NCBI RefSeq assembly: GCF_900113865.1
Contig: NZ_FOQY01000015.1
Location: forward strand, 62,001 to 126,000
Origin: Streptosporangium canum
GTDB taxonomy: Bacteria; Actinomycetota; Actinomycetes; Streptosporangiales; Streptosporangiaceae
Length of the DNA: 64,000 nucleotides
Direction of reading: 5' to 3'
Shown in pieces: positions 9,457 through 17,548 of the stretch. Positions within the stretch are counted from its first letter, which is position 1. Each line of letters opens with the position of its first letter. Position numbers and translations under genes: made by a program. The notes beneath the pieces were generated by a model, which saw nothing but the letters and a program-made list of their open reading frames with translations, was not told the DNA's origin and ran no database searches.

Positions 9457-9585
9457 GCCGTCGCGGCCGGCGATCCCGGACGGACCCGCTCCGGCGGCTC
9501 CGTCCGGCGGCTGTCCGCAGTTGTTCGGCGGCTGACCGGCGGTTGTTCGGCGGTTGTTCGGCGGCTCCGTCCGGCGGCTGTCCGG
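9457..9585. repeat. GC-rich short repeats between ABC exporter and desaturase
   Basis: The motif TTGTTCGGCGG and its variants (GCGGCTGTCCG, GCGGCTCCGTCCGGCGGCTG) recur between about 9500 and 9585. The region separates two convergent genes, so it may be spacer or a transcription end, but I see no clear hairpin with a T-run. Confidence 0.45.
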
Positions 9586-10557
9586 TCAGACGCGCGGTCC
9601 CGGCCCCGGTCCCGCCTCGATGCGGCGGGCGGTCAGGCGCGCGGGGTCCGGCCAGCGCACGCCGTACGCCCAGCCCGCCCGCTCGAACCAGCGGATCAGC
9701 CGGGCGCTCGGGTCCGGCTGCCCCTTGAGCACCCCGTGGCGGGCGCAGGCCGGGTCGACGTGGTGCCAGTTGTGCCAGCCCTCGCCGAGGGTCAGGAACG
9801 CCACCCACCGGACGTTGGACGACCGGTCCCTGGTCCTGAAGGGACGGTCGCCGAAGGTGTGTGCGATGGAGTTGACCGACCAGGTCACATGGTGCACCAC
9901 GGCGTAGCGGACCAGCCCGCCCCAGAAGAGCGCGGTCCACATGCCGGTCCACGACATCGACCACAGTCCCCCCGCCGCGGCGGGCAGCAGGAACGACAGC
10001 GCCGCGACGGCCGGGTAGGCGGCGTCGAACCGCCGGACGTCCGGATCGGCCATCAGGTCCGGCACCCAGCGCTGCCGGCTGGAGCGGCGGCGCGCGGTGT
10101 AGAACCAGCCGATGTGGGCGTGCGCCATGCCGCGCAGCAGGGCCAGGCCGCTGTCGCCGTAGCGCCAGGGCGAGTGCGGGTCGCCGGCCCGGTCGGCGTA
10201 CTTGTGGTGGCGGCGGTGCTCGGCCGTCCACAGCGTGATCGGGCCTTCGAGCGCCATGCCGCCGGCCAGCATGAGGGCGATGCGCAGCGGCCTGCGGCAC
10301 CTGAAGGCGCGATGGGTGAAGTGCCGGTGGTAGCCGATGGCGATCCCGAAGATGCTGATCAGATACATGACGACGGCGATGACCGCGTCACGCGGACCGA
10401 TCCCCCACCCCCAGACGGCGGGGACCGCCGCGGCCAGGGTCAGCACCGGCAGGACGACGAGGGCGACCAGGTAGACGGTGCGGCGCCCGGCCGTGACCGC
10501 CACCGTCTCGGCCCTGCCTGACTCCGGCTGACCCGGCGGGAAGGCCGAGGTGGTCAC
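9586..10557 (-). CDS. Membrane fatty-acid (acyl-CoA delta-9 type) desaturase
   Basis: A 323-residue membrane di-iron desaturase. All three histidine boxes are present: HRHFTH (H77-H82), HRRHH (114-118) and HNWHH (262-266, within GEGWHNWHH). These eight-plus histidines bind the two irons. Hydrophobic segments lie at about 28-52, 57-78, 94-108 and 183-225. The family inserts a cis double bond into acyl chains at the cytoplasmic face of the membrane. A GAGGAGG-like site 5 bases before GTG 10557 supports the start. The gene is divergent from the P450/dioxygenase operon at 10930 and would supply unsaturated acyl substrate to it; that link is inference from position only. Confidence 0.92.
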   Translation of the reverse strand: MTTSAFPPGQPESGRAETVAVTAGRRTVYLVALVVLPVLTLAAAVPAVWGWGIGPRDAVIAVVMYLISIFGIAIGYHRHFTHRAFRCRRPLRIALMLAGGMALEGPITLWTAEHRRHHKYADRAGDPHSPWRYGDSGLALLRGMAHAHIGWFYTARRRSSRQRWVPDLMADPDVRRFDAAYPAVAALSFLLPAAAGGLWSMSWTGMWTALFWGGLVRYAVVHHVTWSVNSIAHTFGDRPFRTRDRSSNVRWVAFLTLGEGWHNWHHVDPACARHGVLKGQPDPSARLIRWFERAGWAYGVRWPDPARLTARRIEAGPGPGPRV

Positions 10558-10607
10558 GCTGCCTCCTCGCGGTCGGCGAAGACCGCCTGGTGTGCGATCC
10601 GGCCGAC

Positions 10608-10706
10608 GAGCCGGACCTGTTGACGAACGGTCCGGTCAGTGAGCCGGACCTGTTGACGAGCGGTCCGGTCAGTGAGCCGGACCTGTTGACGAGCGGTCCG
10701 ACGGGT
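10608..10706. repeat. Three tandem 33-bp repeats, each able to form a hairpin, upstream of the desaturase
   Basis: Units begin at 10608, 10641 and 10674 with GAGCCGGACC and have a period of exactly 33 bases. They differ by very few bases until the last decays. Between consecutive units GGTCCGG and CCGGACC form a perfect 7-bp inverted repeat around TCAGTGAG. TTGACGA also occurs in every unit. The array sits in the divergent promoter region between the desaturase and the P450. Confidence 0.8.
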
Positions 10707-10823
10707 GGGCCGTCCGGCTGTCCGGCCACCCATTGAACGGCCGGACGGCCAGACGGCGGGAGTTGCCGGGAAGTGATGCCTTAATTACTTACTGGAGTCA
10801 AAACACTGCATTCAGTAGCCATC

Positions 10824-10851
10824 TTGAGCTAATGTATCGCCGGCCTAGATT
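10824..10851 (+). promoter_or_regulatory. Candidate promoter for the P450 operon
   Basis: TTGAGC (10824-10829) and TAGATT (10846-10851) are separated by 16 bases in a stretch clearly richer in A/T than its surroundings (about 10780-10860). This would start transcription near 10858, leaving a leader of roughly 70 bases before ATG 10930. The match to the housekeeping consensus is partial. Confidence 0.4.
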
Positions 10852-10929
10852 GTGGCTACGGAAAGTGACGATCTCTGTTCGCCATGGCTTCAGTGGTCGG
10901 TTCACGCGTAAAGCGGAGGGTCCTACGGC

Positions 10930-12345
10930 ATGGGTGCTGTCGATCAATCGACCATGGGCGGCCATCTGGAGCGATACGACGTGGCCGTGGCGCGTGATCC
11001 GATGGCCGCCCTCGGCCTCGTCCGGGAATGGATGCGCACGGACTGGCGCGTTTTCTTCGCGGAGCTCCGCACCCAGCGGCCGATCTTCGTCACGCCCGCC
11101 TTCACCGTGGTGACCCGTTTCGCCGACGTCGTCGAGGTGCTCTCCCGGGAGGAGACCTTCACGGTCCGGGCCTTCGGCCCGCGCCTGGACGCGGCGCTGG
11201 GCGCCCCGTTCATGCTGGGCCGGGACGCGACGCCGATGAACTGGCGGGAGAAGGGGTTGATGCAGGTCATGCTCGCCCCACAAGACGCGGCGGACCTGCG
11301 CGGGCTGGCGGGGCGGATCGCGGACGAGGCTCTGGACGCCGCGTCGCGGCGGGGGCGGATCGAAGCCGTCGGCGAGCTGTTCCGGCACGTCGCCCTGCGG
11401 GTGTGCGGGGAGTATTTCGGCTTCCCCGGGCCCACTCCGGAGACCCTGTCGCGGTGGACTCGCGCCGTGATCACCGACGGCTTCGCCAACTTCCAGGGCG
11501 ACCCGGCGATCCAGGCCGGGTCGGTCCGCGCGGGCGAGGAGATGATGGCCCACCTCCGCGGCCGGCTCGCCGAACGCCGGGCCGCCCTGGCGGCGGGGCG
11601 CGAGGCGCCGGATGACGTCTTCGGCCGCCTCATCCGCACGACCCTCCCGGCCGAGGTCGGCGTCGACGACGAGCGCCTGCTGATCAACATGGCGGGGCTG
11701 CCCCTCGGGTTCGTGGAGAGCGGGCCGGGAGCCATGGTGGAGGCGGTGGAGCAGCTCATGCTCCGCCCCCGGGTGCGGGCGGAGGCGGCCGACGCCGCCG
11801 CCGACCCGGATCCCGCCCGTTTCGATCGCTATGTCTGGGAGGCGCTGCGGTTCAGCCCGTTCTTCAAGCTGCTCCCCCGGCTGTGCGAGCGCGACTACGT
11901 CCTCGCCGCCGGCACCCCGCACCGGACGGTCATCCCCGCGGGGACGTTCGTGCTCGCCGCGCCGGCCTCGGCCATGTTCGACGCGGACGTGGTGGAGGAG
12001 CCGGACGACTTCCGCCTCGACCGGCCGGAGCACCTCCGGCTGCACTTCGGACACGGCCACCACGCCTGCCTCGGCGTGCACCCCGCCAGAGTCGTCATCT
12101 GCGAGGTCGTGCGCCGCCTGTTCCGCCGCCCCGGCGTGCGCGTGCTCCCGCCGCCGGAGGGGGCGATCACCCGCAGCCACGGGATCTTCCCCGACCGCTT
12201 CGTCCTGGGTCTCGGCCCGGAGGGGACTCCCGGCCCGGACGCGAACCCCGGCCCGAACGGAAGCCCCAGCTCGGACGGGAATCTCGGCCCGAACGGAAGC
12301 CCCGGCTCGGACGGGAATCTCGGCCCGAACGGAAAGGGGGCGTGA
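10930..12345 (+). CDS. Cytochrome P450 with non-canonical I-helix, paired with a cyclooxygenase-like protein
   Basis: A 471-residue soluble P450. The haem-binding loop FGHGHHACLG holds the thiolate ligand Cys380, and the ExxR pair is E304/R307 in WEALRF. The I-helix region (MAGLPLGFVESGPGAMVEA) lacks the acid-alcohol pair (AGxDT/ET) that monooxygenases use to protonate oxygen; P450s that rearrange fatty-acid hydroperoxides (CYP74, prostacyclin synthase, fungal Ppo C-terminal domains) also lack it. The C-terminus ends in a Gly/Pro/Asn/Ser tail with a 12-residue repeat. GGAGG lies about 10 bases before the ATG. The next gene, for a cyclooxygenase-like dioxygenase, begins within or just after the stop. 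A role as hydroperoxide isomerase or dehydratase is inferred from context. Confidence 0.9.
   Translation: MGAVDQSTMGGHLERYDVAVARDPMAALGLVREWMRTDWRVFFAELRTQRPIFVTPAFTVVTRFADVVEVLSREETFTVRAFGPRLDAALGAPFMLGRDATPMNWREKGLMQVMLAPQDAADLRGLAGRIADEALDAASRRGRIEAVGELFRHVALRVCGEYFGFPGPTPETLSRWTRAVITDGFANFQGDPAIQAGSVRAGEEMMAHLRGRLAERRAALAAGREAPDDVFGRLIRTTLPAEVGVDDERLLINMAGLPLGFVESGPGAMVEAVEQLMLRPRVRAEAADAAADPDPARFDRYVWEALRFSPFFKLLPRLCERDYVLAAGTPHRTVIPAGTFVLAAPASAMFDADVVEEPDDFRLDRPEHLRLHFGHGHHACLGVHPARVVICEVVRRLFRRPGVRVLPPPEGAITRSHGIFPDRFVLGLGPEGTPGPDANPGPNGSPSSDGNLGPNGSPGSDGNLGPNGKGA
12245..12340. repeat. 36-bp coding repeat in the P450 C-terminal tail
   Basis: The unit encodes NGSP(S/G)SDGNLGP. Two full copies plus partial copies on either side produce a Gly/Asn/Pro-rich tail after the P450 fold ends. 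The tail is not needed for the fold and may be a flexible linker to the dioxygenase encoded next. Confidence 0.75.
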
Positions 12346-12347
12346 CA

Positions 12348-13934
12348 GTGGCACCCACCAGAGCGCGGGCGAGAAGCATCGCGACCGACGGCGCCGCCAA
12401 CCGCCTCAGGTTCCTGGCCCTGACCAACGGACGTCCGCTGTGGGACCTCGCACAGCGCGTCCAGCCCGTACGGCGGCGCCTCAACGCCTCGCTGATCGAC
12501 CACGCGGTCCGCGAGATGCCGCCGCGGCCCGAGCCGCTGAGCACCATGGCCGACTACACCTCGTGGGCCTCGCTGACCGACCGGACGTTCAGCGGGCGTC
12601 ACATGCCGCCGGTCACCGGGCCCGAGGGCGGCCGGCCCACGCCCGAACAGGCCGCTGACCTGTTCGCCCGGGGTGACGCCATGATCCCGTGTCCCCGGTC
12701 CACCGTGCTGTTCGCCTACTTCGCCCAGTGGTTCACCGACGGGTTCCTCCGCGGCGACACCCACATCCCCAGGGATCCGCGCAAGAACAGCTCCAACCAC
12801 CACATCGACCTGAACCAGCTCTACGGGCTCGACGAGGCGGCGACCGCCGCCCTCCGGACGTTCGACGGCGGGCTGCTCAAGAGCCGGATCGTCGACGGCG
12901 CGGAGTTCCCTCCCCACCTCTGCGAGAACGGCAAGATCAAAGACGAGTTCTCCGCGCTGAGCGTGATCCGTTTCGACGAGCTCACCGACGCGCAGCGCGA
13001 CACCCTGTTCGCGACGGGCAGCGACCGCGGCAACATCCAGATCGGCTTCACCATGCTCACGGTGCTGTTCCTGCGCGAGCACAACAGGGTGGCCCGCCTC
13101 CTGGCCGGCCACTATCCGCGCTGGGACGACGAGCGCCTGTTCCAGACGGCGCGCAACATCCTCATCGTGCTCCTCATCAAGCTGGTGGTGGAGGAGTACA
13201 TCAACCACATCACGCCCTACCACTTCCGCTTCACCCTGGATCCGCGGCTCTCCGCCATGCTGGCCCACGCGCCCTGGTACCGGGAGAACTGGGCCTCGGC
13301 GGAGTTCAACCTCGTCTACCGCTGGCACAGCCTGATCCCCTCCAGACTGGCCGTGGGCGACCGGGAGCTTCCGATGGCGGAGACCATGGTCGGTGCGGCG
13401 CTCATCCCCGGGCCGGGCCTGGGCCGGCTCTTCGAGGACGCCTCCCTGCAGCGCGCCGGGCGCATCGGCCTGTTCAACACCGACCCCGTCCTGCGGGCGG
13501 TGGACGTGGCCAGCGTCGCCGAATCGCGCGCGCTGAACCTGGCCCCCTACAACAGCTACCGCGAGCACTGCCGCTTCCCCCGCGTGCGCCGCTTCGACCA
13601 GGTCTCCGGTGACGCGAGGGTGAGCGAGGCGCTCGGCGAGCTCTACCGGAGCGTGGACGACCTGGATCTGTACGTCGGTCTGTTCGCCGAGGAGCCGGGA
13701 GCCCCGAACGCCATGCTGCCGCCGCTCCTGACGAAGATCATCGCCATTGACGCCTTCTCGCAGGCGCTGACCAATCCGCTGCTGGCGTCACGGGTGTTCA
13801 ACGTCGCGACCTTCTCCCCGCACGGGATGAAGGTCATCGCCACCACGCGGACGCTGTCGGACGTGCTCCACCGCAACGTCCCGGAGGACCCGCGACCGCG
13901 TTTCGTGAGCATGACCCGGCAAGGAGCGCGGTGA
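12348..13934 (+). CDS. Cyclooxygenase-like haem dioxygenase (animal haem peroxidase family)
   Basis: About 528 residues, resembling prostaglandin G/H synthases and fatty-acid dioxygenases. The segment EFNLVYRWHSLIP matches the cyclooxygenase EFN..YHWHPL block, giving a candidate catalytic tyrosine Tyr324 and proximal haem ligand His327. LREHNRVARLL, a DERLFQTAR helix and VVEEYINHI follow the family order. In the distal block FAQWFTDGF, Gln127 is kept but the distal histidine position is Asp131. The aspirin-site serine region reads NPLLASRVF. There is no signal peptide or EGF domain, so it should be cytoplasmic. GTG 12348 is chosen because GGGGG lies 7 bases upstream; GTG 12342 overlapping the P450 stop is the alternative. 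It would add oxygen to an unsaturated fatty acid. Confidence 0.88.
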   Translation: MAPTRARARSIATDGAANRLRFLALTNGRPLWDLAQRVQPVRRRLNASLIDHAVREMPPRPEPLSTMADYTSWASLTDRTFSGRHMPPVTGPEGGRPTPEQAADLFARGDAMIPCPRSTVLFAYFAQWFTDGFLRGDTHIPRDPRKNSSNHHIDLNQLYGLDEAATAALRTFDGGLLKSRIVDGAEFPPHLCENGKIKDEFSALSVIRFDELTDAQRDTLFATGSDRGNIQIGFTMLTVLFLREHNRVARLLAGHYPRWDDERLFQTARNILIVLLIKLVVEEYINHITPYHFRFTLDPRLSAMLAHAPWYRENWASAEFNLVYRWHSLIPSRLAVGDRELPMAETMVGAALIPGPGLGRLFEDASLQRAGRIGLFNTDPVLRAVDVASVAESRALNLAPYNSYREHCRFPRVRRFDQVSGDARVSEALGELYRSVDDLDLYVGLFAEEPGAPNAMLPPLLTKIIAIDAFSQALTNPLLASRVFNVATFSPHGMKVIATTRTLSDVLHRNVPEDPRPRFVSMTRQGAR

Positions 13935-16225
13935 GCGGCGCGGATGCCTCCGGGAACCACCCCCGATCCGACGCCCGCGGGGAGGCCGTCCCGGCCGGAG
14001 GTGCCCCCGCCCAGAGCCCCCAGGCCGCAGACACCCCAGCCGAAGTCACCCCGGCCGGAGGTGCCCTCCCCCAGGGCGCCCTGGCCGAAGGTGCCGCGGC
14101 CGCGCAGCCGCTGCTGCGCACCGCGGCCCGGGAGCTGGCCGAGATCGGGGTGGCGATCCAGGAGGCGTCCGTCCACGCCACGGCGGCGCTCACCGACGGC
14201 GCCGTGCTCGGCGCCCTGCCGTACGCCCCGGCGGAGGGCTACCGGGCCCAGCGTGCCCTGCTCCGCGCGGTGACCGACCGGAGGGGGCTCGGATACGCGG
14301 TGGCCGGCGGACGGCTGGGCGCTCTCGCGGCCAGGCTCGGCGGCATGGCGGGCGCGGAGAGCCTGGCCGTCCTCGTCCTGGCGACCTCGCTGCGGCTGCG
14401 GATCACCGCCGTGGCCCTGGACCATCCGGAGCTGGTCGACGACCCTCTGCTGGGCAGGCTCATCGGAGCGGTCGGCGCCGACCGCGACATCGAGTCGGTC
14501 CGGGCGCTGCGCGCGCTGCTGAGGGACCGCGGCGCCGTACGCACGCTCAGCGAGCTCGCCCCGGTCTTCGGCGAGGTGCTCGCCCTGCGGGCCCTGCTGG
14601 ACGAGAACCCGCTCAACGACACCGCCGCCTGGCTGATCGCGACCGGGAAGGGGTACGCCAGCGCCGACCCGATCATCGGCCTGAGCAACCGGGCCGTAGC
14701 GGTCCTCGACACGGGGGAAGGCGGCGCGCGCCGGCTGGAGCCCACTCCGGCCGAGGCCGCGCGGCTGAGCTCGAAGGGGTCGTTGCTCGACTTCCTCCGC
14801 AACCTCGGCGCCCTCGGCACGACCGGGCGGGTGCTCATCCAGAGCGTGGCGGGCCCGGACGGGGTGGTGCGCCACGTCGTCCAGGCACCCGGCATGAGGT
14901 CCGGCCGGCCCGACAACGACTCCCCGCAGGACCTGCTCGGCGCCTTCAGCAGCGCCGTACTGGACAGCGGCCCCTACAGCCGCGCGCTGATCAAAGCCGT
15001 CGACGACTTCGGCATCCCGCCGGGCGGTGAGATCGCCCTGATCGGGCACAGCGCGGGCGGGGCGGCGATCATGAACCTGGCGCAGGACCCGGAGTTCTGC
15101 GCCCGCTACACCGTCACCCACGCCGTGGCCGTCGGATCGCCGGTCGACTTCAAGAAGCCCGCCGACCCGCGGACGTGGATCGCCAGCGTCACCAACCAGC
15201 ACGACATCATCCCCACCCTGGACGGGCAGGGCGCGGGCGGCTGCTTCGACCTGCATCCCGGCTGGTACGTGGTCGACTACTTCGACCCGACCCACCTGTT
15301 CCCGATCTGCCACAGCATCGAGCACTACACCGCCAACCTCGCCGACGACCTGCCCGAGGCCCGCGACCGGATCGACCGTCAGCTCACGCCGTACCGGGGC
15401 CCGGTCACCCGCTCGCAGGTCTACCTGCTGTCCGACCGCGACCCCCACCCCGAGGGCTTCCCCTTCCTCACCGTGCCGACCTATCCGGCGGCGACCTCGC
15501 GGGGGACGCTCGAACTGCCGGTCAGATGCCAGGACGGGTCCGCCCTCACGGCCTACTTCGCCGCCGATCCGGGCGTGGCGGCGACCCTGCTGGAGGGGAC
15601 CGGGCTCGGGCCCGCCGTCCAGGTCGCCGGGCGCGCCCTCGTCGCCGTCCACGCGTTCTGGAACCGGCGGACCAGCCTGGGCGGCTACCGTGAGGTCCAC
15701 CTCGGGATCGTCGTGCACGACCCGTGGCGGGCGCGGCCGTTCCGGGTCTGGCCGGATCTCGTCCGGAGAGCGGACCGCCGCCGCTCCGGCAGCTTTCTCG
15801 TCGACTCCGTGGTCGACACCGACACCGTGTCGGCCGTGGCGCCGGAGATCTGGGGCTGCGAGCCGTCCGTCGCGCCTCTGGACGTCGCAGTCACGGCGAG
15901 GTCCGCCCGCATCGTGGCCGGCGGCCCGGACGACAGGCTCCTCACCTTCCGCGGCCCCCTCGGCCCGGGGATCCCGGCCGGGGCCTGGGACCTGGTCGGC
16001 TACTCCCACCGCGAGGGCGCCACGCTGCGGTCGTGCGTCGAGACCCGGGGCCGGGGACGGGCGCATCCCGCGCCACGGGCACGGCTGACCGTCGGGCAGG
16101 CGGCTCACCCCATGGCACGGCACCTGCGAGAGCTGGGCCTCGACGGCGCCCGCCCGCTGCTGTGCCTGTCCGCCGTCGCCCACCAGACCCTCCGCGCCGC
16201 CGGCGCCCCGGTGCGGACCACCTGA
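13931..16225 (+). CDS. Fusion of alpha/beta-hydrolase (lipase-like) and acetoacetate-decarboxylase-like domains
   Basis: A 764-residue protein starting in a GTGA overlap, with AAGGAG 4-5 bases upstream. Residues 1-55 are Ala/Pro-rich low complexity. About 55-330 is an all-helical region I cannot assign. A hydrolase core follows, with nucleophile Ser374 in IGHSAGGAA and downstream Asp/His candidates (NQHDIIP, then HSIEHY). From about 520 the chain resembles acetoacetate decarboxylases: NRRTSLGGYREVHLGIVV and PEIWGCEPSVAP. The family's WGxPK motif carrying the Schiff-base lysine reads W641-G-C-E-P here, so that lysine is absent. Position suggests release of a fatty acid for, or modification of a product from, the oxygenases upstream. 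Function is inferred; the fold calls are by eye. Confidence 0.72.
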   Translation: MSGADASGNHPRSDARGEAVPAGGAPAQSPQAADTPAEVTPAGGALPQGALAEGAAAAQPLLRTAARELAEIGVAIQEASVHATAALTDGAVLGALPYAPAEGYRAQRALLRAVTDRRGLGYAVAGGRLGALAARLGGMAGAESLAVLVLATSLRLRITAVALDHPELVDDPLLGRLIGAVGADRDIESVRALRALLRDRGAVRTLSELAPVFGEVLALRALLDENPLNDTAAWLIATGKGYASADPIIGLSNRAVAVLDTGEGGARRLEPTPAEAARLSSKGSLLDFLRNLGALGTTGRVLIQSVAGPDGVVRHVVQAPGMRSGRPDNDSPQDLLGAFSSAVLDSGPYSRALIKAVDDFGIPPGGEIALIGHSAGGAAIMNLAQDPEFCARYTVTHAVAVGSPVDFKKPADPRTWIASVTNQHDIIPTLDGQGAGGCFDLHPGWYVVDYFDPTHLFPICHSIEHYTANLADDLPEARDRIDRQLTPYRGPVTRSQVYLLSDRDPHPEGFPFLTVPTYPAATSRGTLELPVRCQDGSALTAYFAADPGVAATLLEGTGLGPAVQVAGRALVAVHAFWNRRTSLGGYREVHLGIVVHDPWRARPFRVWPDLVRRADRRRSGSFLVDSVVDTDTVSAVAPEIWGCEPSVAPLDVAVTARSARIVAGGPDDRLLTFRGPLGPGIPAGAWDLVGYSHREGATLRSCVETRGRGRAHPAPRARLTVGQAAHPMARHLRELGLDGARPLLCLSAVAHQTLRAAGAPVRTT

Positions 16226-16263
16226 CCCGGCGGCCTCGGCCGTCTGACTGAAGGAGCATCCGG

Positions 16264-16506
16264 ATGCCCGCCGTTCCCCAAGCGATCACCGCGCACGCCA
16301 AGGTCCTGCGGTCCGATGCCCGCGTGCTCGCCGAATGCGCCGAACGCCTGCGGGAGATCGGGGCCCGGCTGGACGGAGGCGGCGTCGCGCCGGAATGGCT
16401 GCGGGAGACCGTGAACGCCCACATCGCCGCCTGCACTGCGGCCTCCGCCGACCTGGCCGAGGCCGCGACCCGGTTGCACGTCTACGCCGACCGGACCCGC
16501 CGCTGA
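16264..16506 (+). CDS. Small helical protein resembling EspC/WXG100-type secretion substrates
   Basis: An 80-residue protein predicted as two long amphipathic helices (residues about 8-30 and 42-72) around a GGGVAPEWLRE turn. This layout fits ESX/type VII target proteins of the WXG100 and EspC (DUF2580) kinds, though a classic WxG is absent (WLR instead). AAGGAG lies 7 bases before the ATG. It follows the hydrolase fusion by 38 bases and is probably in the same transcript. A role as secretion partner of the lipase-like fusion is a guess; no type VII machinery genes are in the window. Confidence 0.6.
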   Translation: MPAVPQAITAHAKVLRSDARVLAECAERLREIGARLDGGGVAPEWLRETVNAHIAACTAASADLAEAATRLHVYADRTRR

Positions 16507-16550
16507 CACGCCTGCACGTCTACACCGACCGGACCCGCTGCTGACACGCC
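16476..16550. repeat. Partial tandem duplication of the end of the small helical gene
   Basis: The last codons and stop (GCACGTCTACGCCGACC... to CGCTGACACGCC) recur about 37 bases later with a few substitutions, immediately after the stop. The second copy is non-coding. It appears to be a recent small duplication. Confidence 0.65.
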
Positions 16551-16687
16551 CGCGCCACGCTCGAAAAGCCCTGTCCTACCGACGAGCGGAGAGCGGATCG
16601 GAGCCCCCATCCCCGGAAAGATCAGGGCAGTGCGGCTCGACGGCGGCCGGAGACCGCTCCGCACATGCGGTGGGGCAGCATGGAAGG

Positions 16688-17548
16688 GTGAGCGAGAGTA
16701 CGAGCATGCTGGCGGAGCTGCTGACCGCGGGCGAGGTCGTGGTGCTGAGCGGGGCCGGGCTGTCGACGGAGTCGGGGATCCCCGACTACCGGGGGCCGAG
16801 CGGGGCCGCACGCCGGCACACCCCGATGACCTACCAGACGTTCGTCGGCGACCCGGCGGCCAGGCGGCGCTACTGGGCCCGCAGCTATGTCGGATGGCGG
16901 GCGATGACCCGGGCGATGCCGAACAGCGGCCACCACGCGGTCGCGCGCCTCCAGCGGCGGGGCCTGGTGGCCGGCGTCGTGACGCAGAACGTCGACGGCC
17001 TGCACCAGGCGGGCGGCGCCCGGGCGGTCGTCGAACTGCACGGCAGCCTGCACCACGTGATCTGCCTGAGCTGCGGCGACTCGACCTCGCGGGAGGAGCT
17101 GGACCGTCGCCTGACAGAGGCGAATCCGCAGTTCGGCGCCCGCGCCACCGCGGTCAACCCGGACGGTGACGCCGACCTGGGAGACGCGGAGGCCGACGGG
17201 TTCCAGGTGGTCGGATGCCGGGCGTGCGACGGAGGGGTGTTGAAGCCCGACGTCGTCTTCTTCGGGGAGACCGTCCCGGCGGGGCGGGTGCGCGAGTGCT
17301 TCGCCCTCGTGGAGAGAGCACGCCTGCTCCTGGTTCTCGGATCGTCGTTGACGGTGATGTCGGGCCGCCGGTTCGTCCTGCACGCCGCGAAGCTCGGCAT
17401 CCCCGTGGCGATCGTCAACCAGGGTCCGACCCGCGGCGACAAATACGCGACCCTCGCCGTCGACGCCCCGTTGGGCACGACTCTTCCGGAACTGGTCCGC
17501 CTGGTCGACACACGGGCCGCGGCAGCCGGTTCACCGGGGCCGATGTGA
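16688..17548 (+). CDS. Sirtuin, NAD-dependent protein deacylase
   Basis: About 286 residues with all sirtuin signatures: GAGLSTESGIPDYRG at the N-terminus (NAD binding), TQNVDGLH, the catalytic HG in VELHGSLH, two Cys pairs for the structural zinc (CLSCG and CRAC) and FFGE/LGSSLTV in the Rossmann half. It removes acyl groups from lysines using NAD, in the cytoplasm. An insertion with several Asp between the two zinc pairs (NPDGDADLGDAEADG) is longer than usual. The start is uncertain: GTG 16688 has GGAAGG directly adjacent (possibly leaderless), while GTG 16670 and ATG 16706 are alternatives. It has no operon partner; the next gene converges on it. Confidence 0.92.
   Translation: MSESTSMLAELLTAGEVVVLSGAGLSTESGIPDYRGPSGAARRHTPMTYQTFVGDPAARRRYWARSYVGWRAMTRAMPNSGHHAVARLQRRGLVAGVVTQNVDGLHQAGGARAVVELHGSLHHVICLSCGDSTSREELDRRLTEANPQFGARATAVNPDGDADLGDAEADGFQVVGCRACDGGVLKPDVVFFGETVPAGRVRECFALVERARLLLVLGSSLTVMSGRRFVLHAAKLGIPVAIVNQGPTRGDKYATLAVDAPLGTTLPELVRLVDTRAAAAGSPGPM

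Noticed and set aside
10608-10706. The 33-bp array considered as a CRISPR
   Set aside because: Repeats are directly adjacent with no spacers, and no cas genes are present.
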